From NCBI GenBank assembly GCA_910584375.1, contig CAJUAH010000023.1, positions 1 through 64,000 on the forward strand: a stretch of DNA of 64,000 bases, in the 5' to 3' direction. Source of the stretch: an uncultured Acetatifactor sp. Lineage in GTDB: Bacteria > Bacillota > Clostridia > Lachnospirales > Lachnospiraceae. Position numbers and translations under genes: made by a program. Shown here one piece after another: positions 8,544-17,431 of the stretch; position 1 is the stretch's first letter, and the number at the start of each line of letters is the position of its first letter. The notes below the pieces were generated by a model, which saw only the letters and a list, made by a program, of their open reading frames with translations, was not told the origin of the DNA and ran no database searches.

Positions 8544-10289
8544 TTACTTGTTCTTCATTGGTTTTGCCAGAAACGGGGAAAACCGTACCGGCACAAACTG
8601 AGGGGAATCCACATAATAGTAATCCCTTTTCTCCTCATCATACAGCTCTATAACATCAGAGGGGGAAATTGGTCGCCCCTGATAGTGCTGCAGATTCTTT
8701 TCGCTGCTGAAATCACGAAACAGCCGCCCTAACAGTTCTTTGTCCGTCATTACGACAGGACAGAATATCTTTTCGTCGTACACCAGCCGGTATTTCCCGG
8801 CCGGGGGCTGTTCAAACCCTGCTTTATACATCCATTGTATCCCTTTGAACGCAAAAGCAATGGTTCTTTCCTCCTCCGAGAAGTCCAGCTGATAGATGCG
8901 GACTCCCTGTGTCCTGCGCTGTGCATCCAGCAGGGCTTTCAGCGCAGCCTTGCCGTCTTTGCAGAATATCTGATACTCGTCTTCCGTAAGCCCTAAAAAC
9001 TCTGACGGGTTCCCTTCCTGCTGTCCGCCGGAATGCCACTGCTCTATGCAGTTATCGACAGATTCCATATCAGACAGCCCATTCAGGTAACCCTGCTTAA
9101 AATCCATACCCTCTTTTTCCTCGGTTTTCCGGAGTGCGAGCTGCCAGTCATCCACCCCTTTGTAATTGGGGTTCCATGTCAGCCGCCTGCATTCCATGCC
9201 ATACTTTTTTGCCAGCAGGTATATTTTTGAACTGCCTTTTTCCGTCATCTCATTGCTGTACTTATCCATATCGTGGGCCTCTATGATAAGCTCCGTCCCA
9301 TTCTGTGCCAGCAATGCAAACAGCGGATCAAGCTGCTGTACATTGTTTGCCCCCGCAATCGCCGCAAAAGAGCGGTTCATCAGCGAGTTCGCAATATCGG
9401 CTTTCAGCAGCCCTTCCGTTACATAAATTGTCCGCGAAAACGGATTCCCCACGAAATGCACCGGACTGCCGGATGTCACACCCATTGGTTTACCGGAGGA
9501 TGACAGCCACAGATATTTCGTTCCCTGCTTTTCCGGGGGATCGTCCTTATTCCTGATTGGTACGTCCAGCATAATCTGTGCTCCCTTAATCAAGCCGTCA
9601 ACACCGACTGCCGGAATCAGGATGCCCGACATCCTGCTGCTGAATTTTACGGTCCAGCTCCCATTGTCTGTCTGATAAAATCCTGGCACTCCCTGTACCA
9701 CACAACCCTGCTTTATCAGCCGTTCTGTCAGGGAACGGCACAAAAAATATGGCGGCGTACTCTTAAATCCAAAACGGCTAATCTGCTCATCCGTCAGGCC
9801 TCTTTTGTCTGACCGCAGATGTTCCCGGTGCGCAGGCTTTAAGGTCAGCATCCCGAACAGCATGGAAAATGTCTGGTGAATATCCTGTGCGCTTGCCCGT
9901 TCGGATTGTGCAACTTCCCTTTGTTCAGTTTGCAGGGGATAGGTGCCGGCGCCGGCAGAACTGCCCGCCAGCGCCCTTTCGCTTTCCCCATATCCCCAGC
10001 CTGTGTCTCCTGCCTGCAGCGCATCACAGATTTCCCGGTAGGCATCGGAATTTGTGGTGTTATGGTATTTCGCATACAAAGCCAGCATCCCGCCATGTTC
10101 ATCACAGTAGTTGCATCTCCAGACATTTTTTGTAAAATTCACATTCATCTTTCCCCGGCAGTCCCCGCAGAACGGGCAGTCCGTATAAACACTGCCCGCC
10201 TGCCGGCGCCGTATCCTCAAATGCAGCAATTCCACCACATCCATGATCCCAAATGGAAAATCCTGTGGATATGAGGTCACTACCAGCAC
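8544..10289 (-). CDS. DNA primase with CHC2 zinc finger and Toprim domain
   Basis: A 581-residue protein with an N-terminal zinc finger of the DnaG/CHC2 type (C38, C41, C59, C62) and a Toprim region: 'IYVTEGLLKADIA' near residue 285 (catalytic Glu), 'EAHDMDKY' (paired Asp) and 'YKGVDDW'. It lacks a recognisable helicase domain, so it is a stand-alone primase of the plasmid/phage type, possibly working with the RecD-like helicase of the same operon. The C-terminal ~150 residues contain 'MYKAGFEQPPAGKYRLVYD', which I do not recognise. Primase plus partition genes support autonomous replication of the excised element. Confidence 0.85.
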   Translation of the reverse strand: MLVVTSYPQDFPFGIMDVVELLHLRIRRRQAGSVYTDCPFCGDCRGKMNVNFTKNVWRCNYCDEHGGMLALYAKYHNTTNSDAYREICDALQAGDTGWGYGESERALAGSSAGAGTYPLQTEQREVAQSERASAQDIHQTFSMLFGMLTLKPAHREHLRSDKRGLTDEQISRFGFKSTPPYFLCRSLTERLIKQGCVVQGVPGFYQTDNGSWTVKFSSRMSGILIPAVGVDGLIKGAQIMLDVPIRNKDDPPEKQGTKYLWLSSSGKPMGVTSGSPVHFVGNPFSRTIYVTEGLLKADIANSLMNRSFAAIAGANNVQQLDPLFALLAQNGTELIIEAHDMDKYSNEMTEKGSSKIYLLAKKYGMECRRLTWNPNYKGVDDWQLALRKTEEKEGMDFKQGYLNGLSDMESVDNCIEQWHSGGQQEGNPSEFLGLTEDEYQIFCKDGKAALKALLDAQRRTQGVRIYQLDFSEEERTIAFAFKGIQWMYKAGFEQPPAGKYRLVYDEKIFCPVVMTDKELLGRLFRDFSSEKNLQHYQGRPISPSDVIELYDEEKRDYYYVDSPQFVPVRFSPFLAKPMKNK

Positions 10290-10322
10290 CTCCTTCCCCT
10301 GCCATATTCAGGACTCCTCCCA

Positions 10323-11879
10323 TCAGCCTGCTTTTTTTGCCTCAAGGGAATCCAGCATAATCTTTGCTGCAGCCCGGAGAATATTGTTATCCCCCTTATA
10401 GCCTCCGTAAACATAGTATTTCAGGCTGGGCGGACGTCGGTCTGCAACCTCGGCCATTGTCCAGCCCTTGCAGGCGCCTACATCAACCACGACTTTCTGC
10501 GCCTCCTCAAATGTCATACGGCTCAGGATTTCCTCTACGGGCGTACCCGGCATATAGCCTGACTCCGCCGCCTGTTCCTGAACATCCTCTTTTATAGGGA
10601 TGCTCTCTGCTGTTATCGGCATGCTTTCTTCGGAAGGCTGTGCGGTTACGGATACAGGCTGTTCCCTTACGGGCAGACGGGTTTCTTCCGGCATGACCGG
10701 CAGATGTTCTTCCGCATGCTGTTGTACCGCCGCAGCTGCTGCCTGTGGCATCTGCACTACATTCTGTGCCACGGCTGCCTGTTGTGACGGCTGCTGTGCC
10801 GGTTGTTTTACTGCCTGCGCCTGCAAAACAGGTGCGGGCTGTGGCTGTGCCACTCTCTGCTGTACTGCCGCCTGAGACATGGGCTGCTGTACCCTCTGGA
10901 CTGCTTGCGCTGCCGCTGTCTGTGATACGGACTGTTGTACCGTTTGGACGGTTCTTTGAGTTGTTACTGTCTGTAGTGACGGCTGCGGATTAGGCTGAAC
11001 TGCTTTCTGTACCGCAGCCTGTGGTATAGGCTGTGGTAACGGCTGGGCTGTTTTCTGCTGTACTACTGCTGCCGCTTGTGAAACGGGCTGCTGTGCTGAC
11101 TGAGCTGTTCTCTGTACCGCTGCCTGTGGTGACGGCTGCGGATTAGGCTGTACCGTTTTCTGCACCGTTGCCTGCGATACAGGCTGTTGTGCTGATTGGA
11201 CTGCTTTCTGCTGTACTGCCGCCGTCTGTGATACGACCTGCTGTGCCGGTTGAACCATTCTCTGTACTGCTGCCTGTGGCATGGTCTGCGCTTTCGGCTC
11301 TGCTTTCTGTGCTGACTGCACATCAGGCTGTACCACGCGCTGTTGGGTAACGGGCTGCTGTGCTGGCATGGGCATCTGCGCCGGAGCTGTTCCCGGAACA
11401 TCAGTTGTCCCCATCTGTTTCTTTGATACAGGAATCTCACTTCCATACTGCTCATTTACCCCAAGTCCGGTCAGATCCGCAAATTGAATGCCAAACCCGG
11501 CATTGTTCAGCGCCACCGCCAAAGCTGCATCCTGCGCATCCCTGATATAGTCGCCGCTTTTTGCCTCCTCCGCCGTACACTGTGCGATATAATTACTGAA
11601 AGGCTCCTCATCGCTCCGGTCCATATAGACCTGCGCCTCAAAAATGGCAATCTGCTCTGTGATCCGGAGGGATTTCAGCTTCATCCTCCCGTTGGGCCGC
11701 GCCATACGGAACCATGCTTTCATATACCGCAGATCAAGCCTCCATACTTTCTCCCTGGTATCCTCGGATACAGCCATGCGCAGGAAATTCAAAGGCTCAA
11801 AACCCGGAACCCTGTTCATTGCTGCTGCCGCAGGCACACTCTGGTACATACACTGACTCTGATTTTTGTTTTCGCTCAT
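10323..11879 (-). CDS. putative single-strand annealing protein with Q/P-rich repeat linker
   Basis: A 518-residue protein in three parts. The N-terminal domain (residues ~20-145) has 'YMKAWFRMARPNGRMKLKS' and the 'AQDAALAVALNNAGFGIQF' helix, a pattern that resembles Rad52-type annealing proteins, though weakly. Residues ~165-400 are a disordered linker of V/Q/A/P repeats (units such as VQPNPQPSPQAAVQ, VQSAQQPVSQAA). The C-terminal ~75 residues form a compact domain ('MTFEEAQKVVVDVGACKGWTMAEVAD' region, ending in 'ILRAAAKIMLD'). Its neighbours, a YqaJ exonuclease and a RecD helicase, support a recombination role. A strong ribosome site (TTAGGAGGAGA) precedes the start. The function is inferred. 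Confidence 0.55.
   Translation of the reverse strand: MSENKNQSQCMYQSVPAAAAMNRVPGFEPLNFLRMAVSEDTREKVWRLDLRYMKAWFRMARPNGRMKLKSLRITEQIAIFEAQVYMDRSDEEPFSNYIAQCTAEEAKSGDYIRDAQDAALAVALNNAGFGIQFADLTGLGVNEQYGSEIPVSKKQMGTTDVPGTAPAQMPMPAQQPVTQQRVVQPDVQSAQKAEPKAQTMPQAAVQRMVQPAQQVVSQTAAVQQKAVQSAQQPVSQATVQKTVQPNPQPSPQAAVQRTAQSAQQPVSQAAAVVQQKTAQPLPQPIPQAAVQKAVQPNPQPSLQTVTTQRTVQTVQQSVSQTAAAQAVQRVQQPMSQAAVQQRVAQPQPAPVLQAQAVKQPAQQPSQQAAVAQNVVQMPQAAAAAVQQHAEEHLPVMPEETRLPVREQPVSVTAQPSEESMPITAESIPIKEDVQEQAAESGYMPGTPVEEILSRMTFEEAQKVVVDVGACKGWTMAEVADRRPPSLKYYVYGGYKGDNNILRAAAKIMLDSLEAKKAG
10680..11390 (-). repeat. degenerate tandem repeats coding for the Q/P/V linker
   Basis: Imperfect repeats of roughly 40-110 bases encoding units built from QQPVSQAAVQ and QPNPQPSPQ. 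Several units are near-identical at DNA level, so the tract is a likely site of length variation by slippage or unequal recombination. Confidence 0.75.
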
Positions 11880-11940
11880 ATTGATAATCTCCTCCTAATA
11901 TATAAGTATAGGGTTTCAGTACCCAACAGCCAGTTGGGAC

Positions 11941-12160
11941 TTAATCCTCTCATTGTTTAAGCTGTATAATGATTTGGCATTGGTGTGACGTTTTCTCCTT
12001 GGACCATTAAGGTGTCCGCACGAAAGCCAGTCAGCCAGCCTATCATTTGCAGCTGTTCGATTTATGCAGGTTGGACTGTCCATGTACATGTCCGTTTGAT
12101 ACCCCAGGAGATTGAATAAGCAATGAGAAATGCTGGATACCATGCAAATTCATTTTCAGG
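11941..12160 (+). ncRNA. probable IS110 bridge RNA region with its promoter
   Basis: The 5' non-coding end of this IS110 has a perfect -10 box (TATAAT, 11965-11970) with a weak -35 (TTAATC, 11941-11946) at 18 bases. Transcription from about 11977 would yield a ~150-180-base RNA up to the transposase ribosome site (AGGAGG, ~12158). Members of the IS110 group are known to encode a bridge RNA here that pairs with donor and target DNA. Local stem-forming sequences (for example GGTTGGACTGTCC and surrounding palindromic pieces) are present. The exact loops were not resolved. Confidence 0.45.
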
Positions 12161-12172
12161 AGGCACATTAGA

Positions 12173-13387
12173 ATGTACAACGCAGTCGGTATTGATGTTT
12201 CAAAGGGCAAGAGCACCATCGCAGTCCTGCAGCCCGGAGGCGTCATTGTCAGGAAACCTTTTGATGTTTTCCACACTTCCCATTCCTTAAAGGAACTGTC
12301 CGATTATCTGGCTTCCCTTGAAGGGGATACAAGGGTCGTGATGGAATGCACCGGCAGGTACCATGAGCCCATGGCAAATGCCCTGTCTGGTGCCGGATTA
12401 TTCGTAACTGTCGTTAATCCGCACCTCATCAAAAACTTCGGTAATAATACCCTGCGCAAAGTCAAATCTGACCCTGCCGATGCCAAAAAGATAGCACGCT
12501 ATACCCTTGACAACTGGGCTGAACTGCGTCAGTATTCCAGTATGGATAATACACGCAGCCAACTGAAAACCTTAAATTCACAATTCAGCTTCTTTATGAA
12601 GCAGAAGGTTTCCGCAAAGGCAAACCTGATCGCCCTGTTGGATAACACATATCCCGGTGTGAACAACCTGTTCAGCAGCCCTGCCCGTGAGGACGGCAGC
12701 GAAAAATGGGTCGATTACGCTTACTCATTCTGGCATGTGGACTGTGTCCGCAAGATCGGCTTGAAGGCCTTTACAGAGCGCTACGAAGCCTTTTGCAGGA
12801 AGCACCATTACATTTACCAGCCATCCAAGCCGGAGGAACTGTTTAGCGCCTCAAGAGAACTTGTTGCCGTCTTCCCAAAAGAGAAATCCTACAAGCTTCT
12901 GATCCAGCAAAGCATACAGCAGCTCAATCTTGCCTCTGCCCATATCGAACAACTCCGCAGGGAGATGGATGCACTTGCTTCCACGCTCCCTGAATACGAG
13001 GTTGTCATGGGCATATATGGCGTGGGTAAAACTTACGGTCCCCAGCTCATTGCTGAGATTGGTGATGTCTCAAGATTTACCCATCGGGAGGCAATCACTG
13101 CTTTTGCAGGTGTCGATCCCGGTGTGGACCAGTCAGGGCAGCACAACTCCAAGAGCAACAAAGCTTCCAAATGTGGAACCGGCAGGCTCCGTAAGACCCT
13201 GTTCCAGGTCATGACCACCCTGCTCCAGAATGCCCCGGAGGATGAACCTGTCTACCAGTTTCTGAACCGGAAGCGTTCCGAAGGAAAACCTTACTATGTG
13301 TACATGACTGCCGGTGCGAATAAGTTCCTCCGCATCTACTACGGCAAGGTAAAAGCGCATCTGCGCAGCCTGGAACAAAACGAATAA
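12173..13387 (+). CDS. IS110-family transposase
   Basis: A 404-residue transposase with an N-terminal RuvC-like DEDD domain: D8 in 'GIDVSKGKS', E58 in 'MECTGRYHEP', and D100/D103 in 'KSDPADAKKIARY'. A central coiled-coil follows, then the C-terminal Tnp domain with 'GIYGVGKTYGPQLIAEIGD', 'ITAFAGVDPGVDQSG' (catalytic Ser region) and 'RLRKTLFQVMTTL'. The length is normal and the frame is intact, so the copy may be active with its bridge RNA. An AGGAGG site lies 9 bases before ATG 12173. It reads against the surrounding operon. Confidence 0.95.
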   Translation: MYNAVGIDVSKGKSTIAVLQPGGVIVRKPFDVFHTSHSLKELSDYLASLEGDTRVVMECTGRYHEPMANALSGAGLFVTVVNPHLIKNFGNNTLRKVKSDPADAKKIARYTLDNWAELRQYSSMDNTRSQLKTLNSQFSFFMKQKVSAKANLIALLDNTYPGVNNLFSSPAREDGSEKWVDYAYSFWHVDCVRKIGLKAFTERYEAFCRKHHYIYQPSKPEELFSASRELVAVFPKEKSYKLLIQQSIQQLNLASAHIEQLRREMDALASTLPEYEVVMGIYGVGKTYGPQLIAEIGDVSRFTHREAITAFAGVDPGVDQSGQHNSKSNKASKCGTGRLRKTLFQVMTTLLQNAPEDEPVYQFLNRKRSEGKPYYVYMTAGANKFLRIYYGKVKAHLRSLEQNE

Positions 13388-13559
13388 TCGTTCCATCTAT
13401 TATGGCTTTCTTTTTGACCGGCTAACGAGGCGGTCTTAGAGTTGTACCAAAAATCACTTCACAAAATTTTTTCAAAAAGTGCTTGACTTTTTATTAGCAG
13501 GCTCTCGTTAAAATAAATAAGAGATACAAAGCGCTTTTTCTGCACCCTGCATCCCATTT

Positions 13560-15839
13560 TTAACCTGCATTCTTTAATTTGTTCTCTGGCAGGACTGGTA
13601 TCGGCATATCCGCCTTTTTGGAAAACGCCTTGTGATACATACAGATACGCTCGCCAAGTCTGGTATTTCTCCGGCTGATCTCATTCCGGTGGATTGCCGC
13701 AAAGAGCACAGATTTTTCACCCACCAGTATGACTTTCCTTTTTGCCCTGGTAATGCCCGTGTAGAGCAGATTCCGGTACATCATAATCAGATGAGCCTTA
13801 ACCAATGGCATCAGCACAATCTCATACTCGGAACCCATCGCCTTGTGGATGGTGGCGGCATAAGCAAGATCCAGATTCACCATATCCTCCATGCCGTACT
13901 CCATCTTTCTGTTTTCTCCGAAATCCATACCAATCCGTCTGCCCTCCGGCGTATCCTTAATATAGCAGATAAATCCCAGATCACCGTTGGATACCTTGTC
14001 TGTGTTCTTGGTCTGCATGATGCGGTCCCCGACACGGAATGTCTTTGCTCCCAGATGAATCTCATCCTCCGTTGACTGGAACGGGTTGACAACTTCCCTG
14101 ATACACGCATTCAGCTTGTCGGCAGAGACAGCGCCCTCCTCCCGGAAAGGGGAAAGAATCTGCACATTTTCAATCCCGTGTTCTGCAATTTCCTTACAGT
14201 ACTGCTCAATGATAACATCCGCCACTTCTTCCTGGGACTGCTTGGGCAGGAATATAAAATCATTCCCGTAATACAGCTTAGTGTTTCCCGCATTGATGAA
14301 TTTTGCATTATAGGCAATCAGGCTGTCCTTTGACTGACGGAAAATCTCGTCCAGCACCGTGACAGGTATCAGCCCGCACTGGATCAGATCCTTGAACACA
14401 TTCCCTGCGCCTACGCTGGGGAGCTGGTCCGCATCCCCTACCAGCACAATCCTGCAGCCTCTCTTTGCTTTTGTAAAGAACTGCTTTGCCAGCCACATAT
14501 CCACCATGGAAAATTCGTCCACGATCACCAGGTCTGCAGAAAGGCTCCCGCCAGCGTTTGTGTTCTGCCCGGCATCTTCTTCTCCGCTGAACAGCCCTAA
14601 CCCGCTGTGCATGGTCTTTGCATCCTGGAATCCCGTGCTTTCCGCCATGCGGCGGCTTGCCCTTCCGGTAGGTGCCATCAGCATAATCCCGTTTTTCGGG
14701 TAAAGTATGCGGTACACCTCCAGAATCGTTTTCAGAACTGTGGTTTTACCTGTTCCGGGGGAACCAGTGATGATGGACAGGTTGTGGCAGAATGCCTCCC
14801 TGACCGCTGCCTCCTGTTTCCCGGAAAGCGATATCCCAAGCTGGTTTTTTACCTTATCCAGCACTGTGCTGATATTTTCCGTGACAGGCTGTTCCAACAG
14901 GCGCAAGGCAATCTGCCTTGCCGTTTCGTCCTCCTGCTCAAATACTGCTGGCTTGTATATGTCATCCTTTGCGCATACAATTGCGCCTTTCAGGATCATA
15001 TCCTGTATTTCTTCTTCCACCTCCTCTTTTTTTACCCTGAGTTCCGGCACAGGGACTTTATCATTCAATAATTTCACTGCGCTGGTGGACAGGCTTTCCC
15101 TCTCCATGAACAGATGCCCCTGTTTCCCCCTGGCATCATCCAATGTGCAGTAAACCGCCCCTTTGATACGCATGGGATCATGGAGATTGCTGTTGGTCTT
15201 GCGGACAATGGCATCTACCCGCTTAAACCCGAATCCTGACATCTGGCACAGTTCAAACGGATTTTTCCGTAAAATATCCAGACTCGAAGGCCCGAAGTGC
15301 TGGTAGATCTTTAATGCTGTCTTAGGTGTCAGCTTAAACGGCGCAAGCAGGGCCATCAGGTCTTTCAGCATACGGTTTTCCGCATAAGAAGTTTTAATAT
15401 CCTCCAGCTTATTTTCCGTGATACCCCTTATCTCTAACAGTTTTTCCGGGTGCCGTTCCAGAATATCCAATGTATCCATTCCAAAACGCGCCACGATCTC
15501 TGCGGCTGTCTTTTCGCCTATCCCTTTAATCAGGCCGGAGCTAAGATAACCCATTACACCGTCCCTGGTCTTGGGAACAATTTCATTCCACTGTTCCACC
15601 TGCATCTGGTATCCGTATTTTCCTTTGACCCATTCGCCCTCCAGCTCCAGTTCCACTGCATCCGTCCTGGGCAGGTCATAGCCGACCACTGTAAACCGGA
15701 TCAGGTGGTCCGGATACCTTCTTGTGGAGCGCGCCTCCTCCGGGATACTCTGGTCCGCGGTCTTGATGCGGAACACACAATAACGGCTTGCCGGGTTATA
15801 AAATATAGTATCGTCATAAGTACCTATACAACTGCTCAT
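13560..15839 (-). CDS. RecD2-like superfamily 1 ATP-dependent DNA helicase
   Basis: A 759-residue helicase. The N-terminal ~95 residues look like the OB-type domain, then helix-hairpin-helix segments ('LIKGIGEKTAAEIVARFG') as in RecD2. Walker A is at ~359-366 (GSPGTGKT), Walker B 'VIVDEFSMVD', motif III 'LVGDADQLPSVGAGNVF', and C-terminal motifs 'NGDLGFI' and 'AYAATIHKAMGSEYE'. RecD2 proteins unwind DNA 5' to 3' without RecBC. The gene is 15 bases downstream of the YqaJ-type exonuclease and separated from the annealing-protein gene by the IS110. It is likely the element's recombination or replication helicase. Confidence 0.9.
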   Translation of the reverse strand: MSSCIGTYDDTIFYNPASRYCVFRIKTADQSIPEEARSTRRYPDHLIRFTVVGYDLPRTDAVELELEGEWVKGKYGYQMQVEQWNEIVPKTRDGVMGYLSSGLIKGIGEKTAAEIVARFGMDTLDILERHPEKLLEIRGITENKLEDIKTSYAENRMLKDLMALLAPFKLTPKTALKIYQHFGPSSLDILRKNPFELCQMSGFGFKRVDAIVRKTNSNLHDPMRIKGAVYCTLDDARGKQGHLFMERESLSTSAVKLLNDKVPVPELRVKKEEVEEEIQDMILKGAIVCAKDDIYKPAVFEQEDETARQIALRLLEQPVTENISTVLDKVKNQLGISLSGKQEAAVREAFCHNLSIITGSPGTGKTTVLKTILEVYRILYPKNGIMLMAPTGRASRRMAESTGFQDAKTMHSGLGLFSGEEDAGQNTNAGGSLSADLVIVDEFSMVDMWLAKQFFTKAKRGCRIVLVGDADQLPSVGAGNVFKDLIQCGLIPVTVLDEIFRQSKDSLIAYNAKFINAGNTKLYYGNDFIFLPKQSQEEVADVIIEQYCKEIAEHGIENVQILSPFREEGAVSADKLNACIREVVNPFQSTEDEIHLGAKTFRVGDRIMQTKNTDKVSNGDLGFICYIKDTPEGRRIGMDFGENRKMEYGMEDMVNLDLAYAATIHKAMGSEYEIVLMPLVKAHLIMMYRNLLYTGITRAKRKVILVGEKSVLFAAIHRNEISRRNTRLGERICMYHKAFSKKADMPIPVLPENKLKNAG

Positions 15840-15854
15840 TCTTTTTCCTTTCCG

Positions 15855-16919
15855 TCAGGCTGCCGGGGCGGCGCTGACCTTTACTTGAAATCTGCGGTAT
15901 TCTGAGATTGTGACAAACTCCTCATATAATTTCGGGTACTGGAGTTTCAGGCGCAGAAGGTTATCCTTTTCTATGACAGGTTTCCGGATCGGGTTATAGG
16001 TAATTGTATAATTGGCGCCGCTGGTCTCGCAGACCGCCGTACACCTCTGCCCCATTTCCGCAACCAGCAACGCTTTCAGCCGCTCCATTTCCTTCTGCAG
16101 CTTTTTTAACTGCGTTTCGGAAGCTTCCTTTTCTTTCTGCAGCTCCATGTACCGCGATAATGCGGCTGCCGTGCTGTTGTCCATGGTAACCTTTTCAGCG
16201 CTTTCATCTGCCTTTCCCGTATGCTGCCGCACACTTTTCAGGATCAGATTGCCGTCTTCCGTATAAGGCGGCGGTGTCTTCTTCATCACATGGCTATTCC
16301 AGAACTCCGTTTCCAGAAAAATCATTTCTTCCTCATAGTCATAATCCCTCTTAATCTCCCGGATGATGACCTCGTCCTCGCTGTTCCCATACAGACAGCA
16401 GAAAAACACCCTGTCCAGATTTGTCACTGCCATGTACTGCCTGCCCTGGCATTCATAATAGACAGGGACACTCTCCTGCCCGTTCTTCCACCAGTTATCC
16501 CTGGCATTGTAATTTGTGGTCTTTATCTCCAGAATGGCAATGCTGCCGTCCGGGAGCCGCACAAAATAATCCACATCTGCCAGCATGAACGGATACTGCG
16601 GGTGATAGAACATCTTCTTGACCTTAAAGATCTCATAACCGGTCTTTTTTGCAAAAATGCGTGAGACCAGCTCCTCCAGAAGATTTCCCATCTCCATGGC
16701 GACCCAGTTGCTCTCGTCCGGTTCCAGCGGCGCAATATTCAGCTTGTCATAATAAAGGTCCCTGGCGGTCCAAAAAGGCGATATGCCCATAAGTGCCGCC
16801 ACGTCACTGCCACCGATTCCCCTGCGCCGGAACTCCAGCCATGCCTCCCTTGACAGGTTAGAAGTATCCGTCAGGACATAAGGGGAAATATCCCTCTGTA
16901 ACTGATTTTCAGCAGACAT
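15855..16919 (-). CDS. YqaJ/lambda-type exonuclease (recombination nuclease)
   Basis: A 354-residue nuclease with the YqaJ signature: 'RRRGIGGSDVAALMGISPFW' at residues ~29-48, 'MEMGNLLEELVSRIF' (conserved Glu), and the PD-(D/E)XK core 'LADVDYF...AILEIKTTN' (D and E-x-K). A C-terminal coiled coil (KEKEASETQLKKLQKEMERLK) precedes a small beta domain. The family provides 5'-3' dsDNA resection for single-strand annealing recombination, as Red-alpha does. It is the first clear gene of the leftward operon, behind a G-rich ribosome site (AGAAGGGGGG), and overlaps the end of a small basic ORF. Confidence 0.85.
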   Translation of the reverse strand: MSAENQLQRDISPYVLTDTSNLSREAWLEFRRRGIGGSDVAALMGISPFWTARDLYYDKLNIAPLEPDESNWVAMEMGNLLEELVSRIFAKKTGYEIFKVKKMFYHPQYPFMLADVDYFVRLPDGSIAILEIKTTNYNARDNWWKNGQESVPVYYECQGRQYMAVTNLDRVFFCCLYGNSEDEVIIREIKRDYDYEEEMIFLETEFWNSHVMKKTPPPYTEDGNLILKSVRQHTGKADESAEKVTMDNSTAAALSRYMELQKEKEASETQLKKLQKEMERLKALLVAEMGQRCTAVCETSGANYTITYNPIRKPVIEKDNLLRLKLQYPKLYEEFVTISEYRRFQVKVSAAPAA

Positions 16920-16922
16920 CCA

Positions 16923-17087
16923 TCATGCCCCCCTTCTCGCCCTTTGGTGGTTGAATACAGGCCTTAAGACTGTTCCCCGGTTGAAATTCTTTCGGTATTC
17001 TGCGCCTGTTTCCACAGCATGGTGCCTGTGGGGGTTCTTTCCCCGCATCCGGCAGCCCCTGCTGCCCTTTCTGTTCTTTGCATTCAT
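16923..17087 (-). CDS. possible small basic leader-operon protein
   Basis: A 54-residue strongly basic ORF starting at ATG 17087 with an AAAGGCAGG site 8 bases upstream; its TGA overlaps the region of the nuclease start. An alternative frame (16909-17091) uses a TGT-adjacent start and gives a cysteine-containing peptide over the same DNA. Codon use is not decisive and no family is recognised. Either frame could serve mainly to couple translation to the nuclease gene. Confidence 0.3.
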   Translation of the reverse strand: MNAKNRKGSRGCRMRGKNPHRHHAVETGAEYRKNFNRGTVLRPVFNHQRARRGA

Positions 17088-17250
17088 ACACTTTACCTGC
17101 CTTTCCTTTTTTGTTTTATCCTCAAAGCCTTGCGGCGTTTGGGCTGGTTTATGGAACAAAAAAGCGGGAATGGTTTCCGCTAAACTACTGCCCATACTTT
17201 TGTATGAGCTGGAATCATTCTCGCTTATATATGGGATCTCTCCCCGTATA

Positions 17251-17298
17251 AAAAAAGCCAGTAATCCTATCCGCACTAAGGCATAAGGATATTACTGA
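17251..17298 (-). terminator. leader terminator/attenuator before the element operon
   Basis: On the minus strand, CAGTAATATCC pairs with GGATTACTG around a ~19-base loop and is followed by seven T. It lies about 100 bases after the predicted promoter and before the first gene of the operon, so it would attenuate the operon unless antitermination occurs. Confidence 0.55.
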
Positions 17299-17402
17299 CA
17301 CGATACTGCAAACTTAACTGCGTGTGCAATGCAGAGCCTTCTCCGCATACAGGTTTACTGTATTGCCCTGACGGGCGGCGCACAAAAATCAATTACAATG
17401 CA

Positions 17403-17431
17403 AGTCTATCACAAGATATAGTATAAGTCAA
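17403..17431 (-). promoter_or_regulatory. predicted promoter of the leftward element operon
   Basis: TTGACT (17426-17431) and TAGACT (17403-17408) are separated by exactly 17 bases on the minus strand. The transcript would start near 17396. Its leader is ~310 bases long and contains a small ATACAG/CTGTAT hairpin and the terminator at 17251-17298. The rest of the gap 17088-17750 has no gene I can support; the 82-codon frame at 17435-17683 lacks a ribosome site. Confidence 0.45.

Larger units (their letters stand above)
11900..13450 (+). mobile_element. IS110-family insertion sequence (approximate limits)
   Basis: A DEDD transposase gene with a ~290-base non-coding 5' region and a short 3' region. 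IS110 elements have no obvious terminal inverted repeats and leave only a tiny core duplication, so the limits cannot be read directly; they are placed between the ribosome site of the 11879 gene and the start of the direct downstream sequence of the helicase gene. The element lies between two operon genes that share direction, so it is a late insertion into the recombination operon. The outer 3' part contains a hairpin (GACCGGC...GGCGGTC). Confidence 0.7.

Noticed and set aside
10680..11390. CRISPR-like array
   Set aside because: Repeats are coding, unequal in length and in frame with a protein; no unique spacers.
10600..11545. Plus-strand frames opposite the Q/P repeat
   Set aside because: Cys/Ala- and Val/Leu-rich shadows of the repeat-coding strand.
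12043..12276. Minus-strand frames at the IS110 5' end
   Set aside because: Antisense to the bridge-RNA region and transposase start; no supporting site.
16909..17091. 60-codon minus-strand frame overlapping the small basic ORF
   Set aside because: Shares the same ribosome site as the ATG at 17087 but gives a less convincing peptide; kept only as an alternative.
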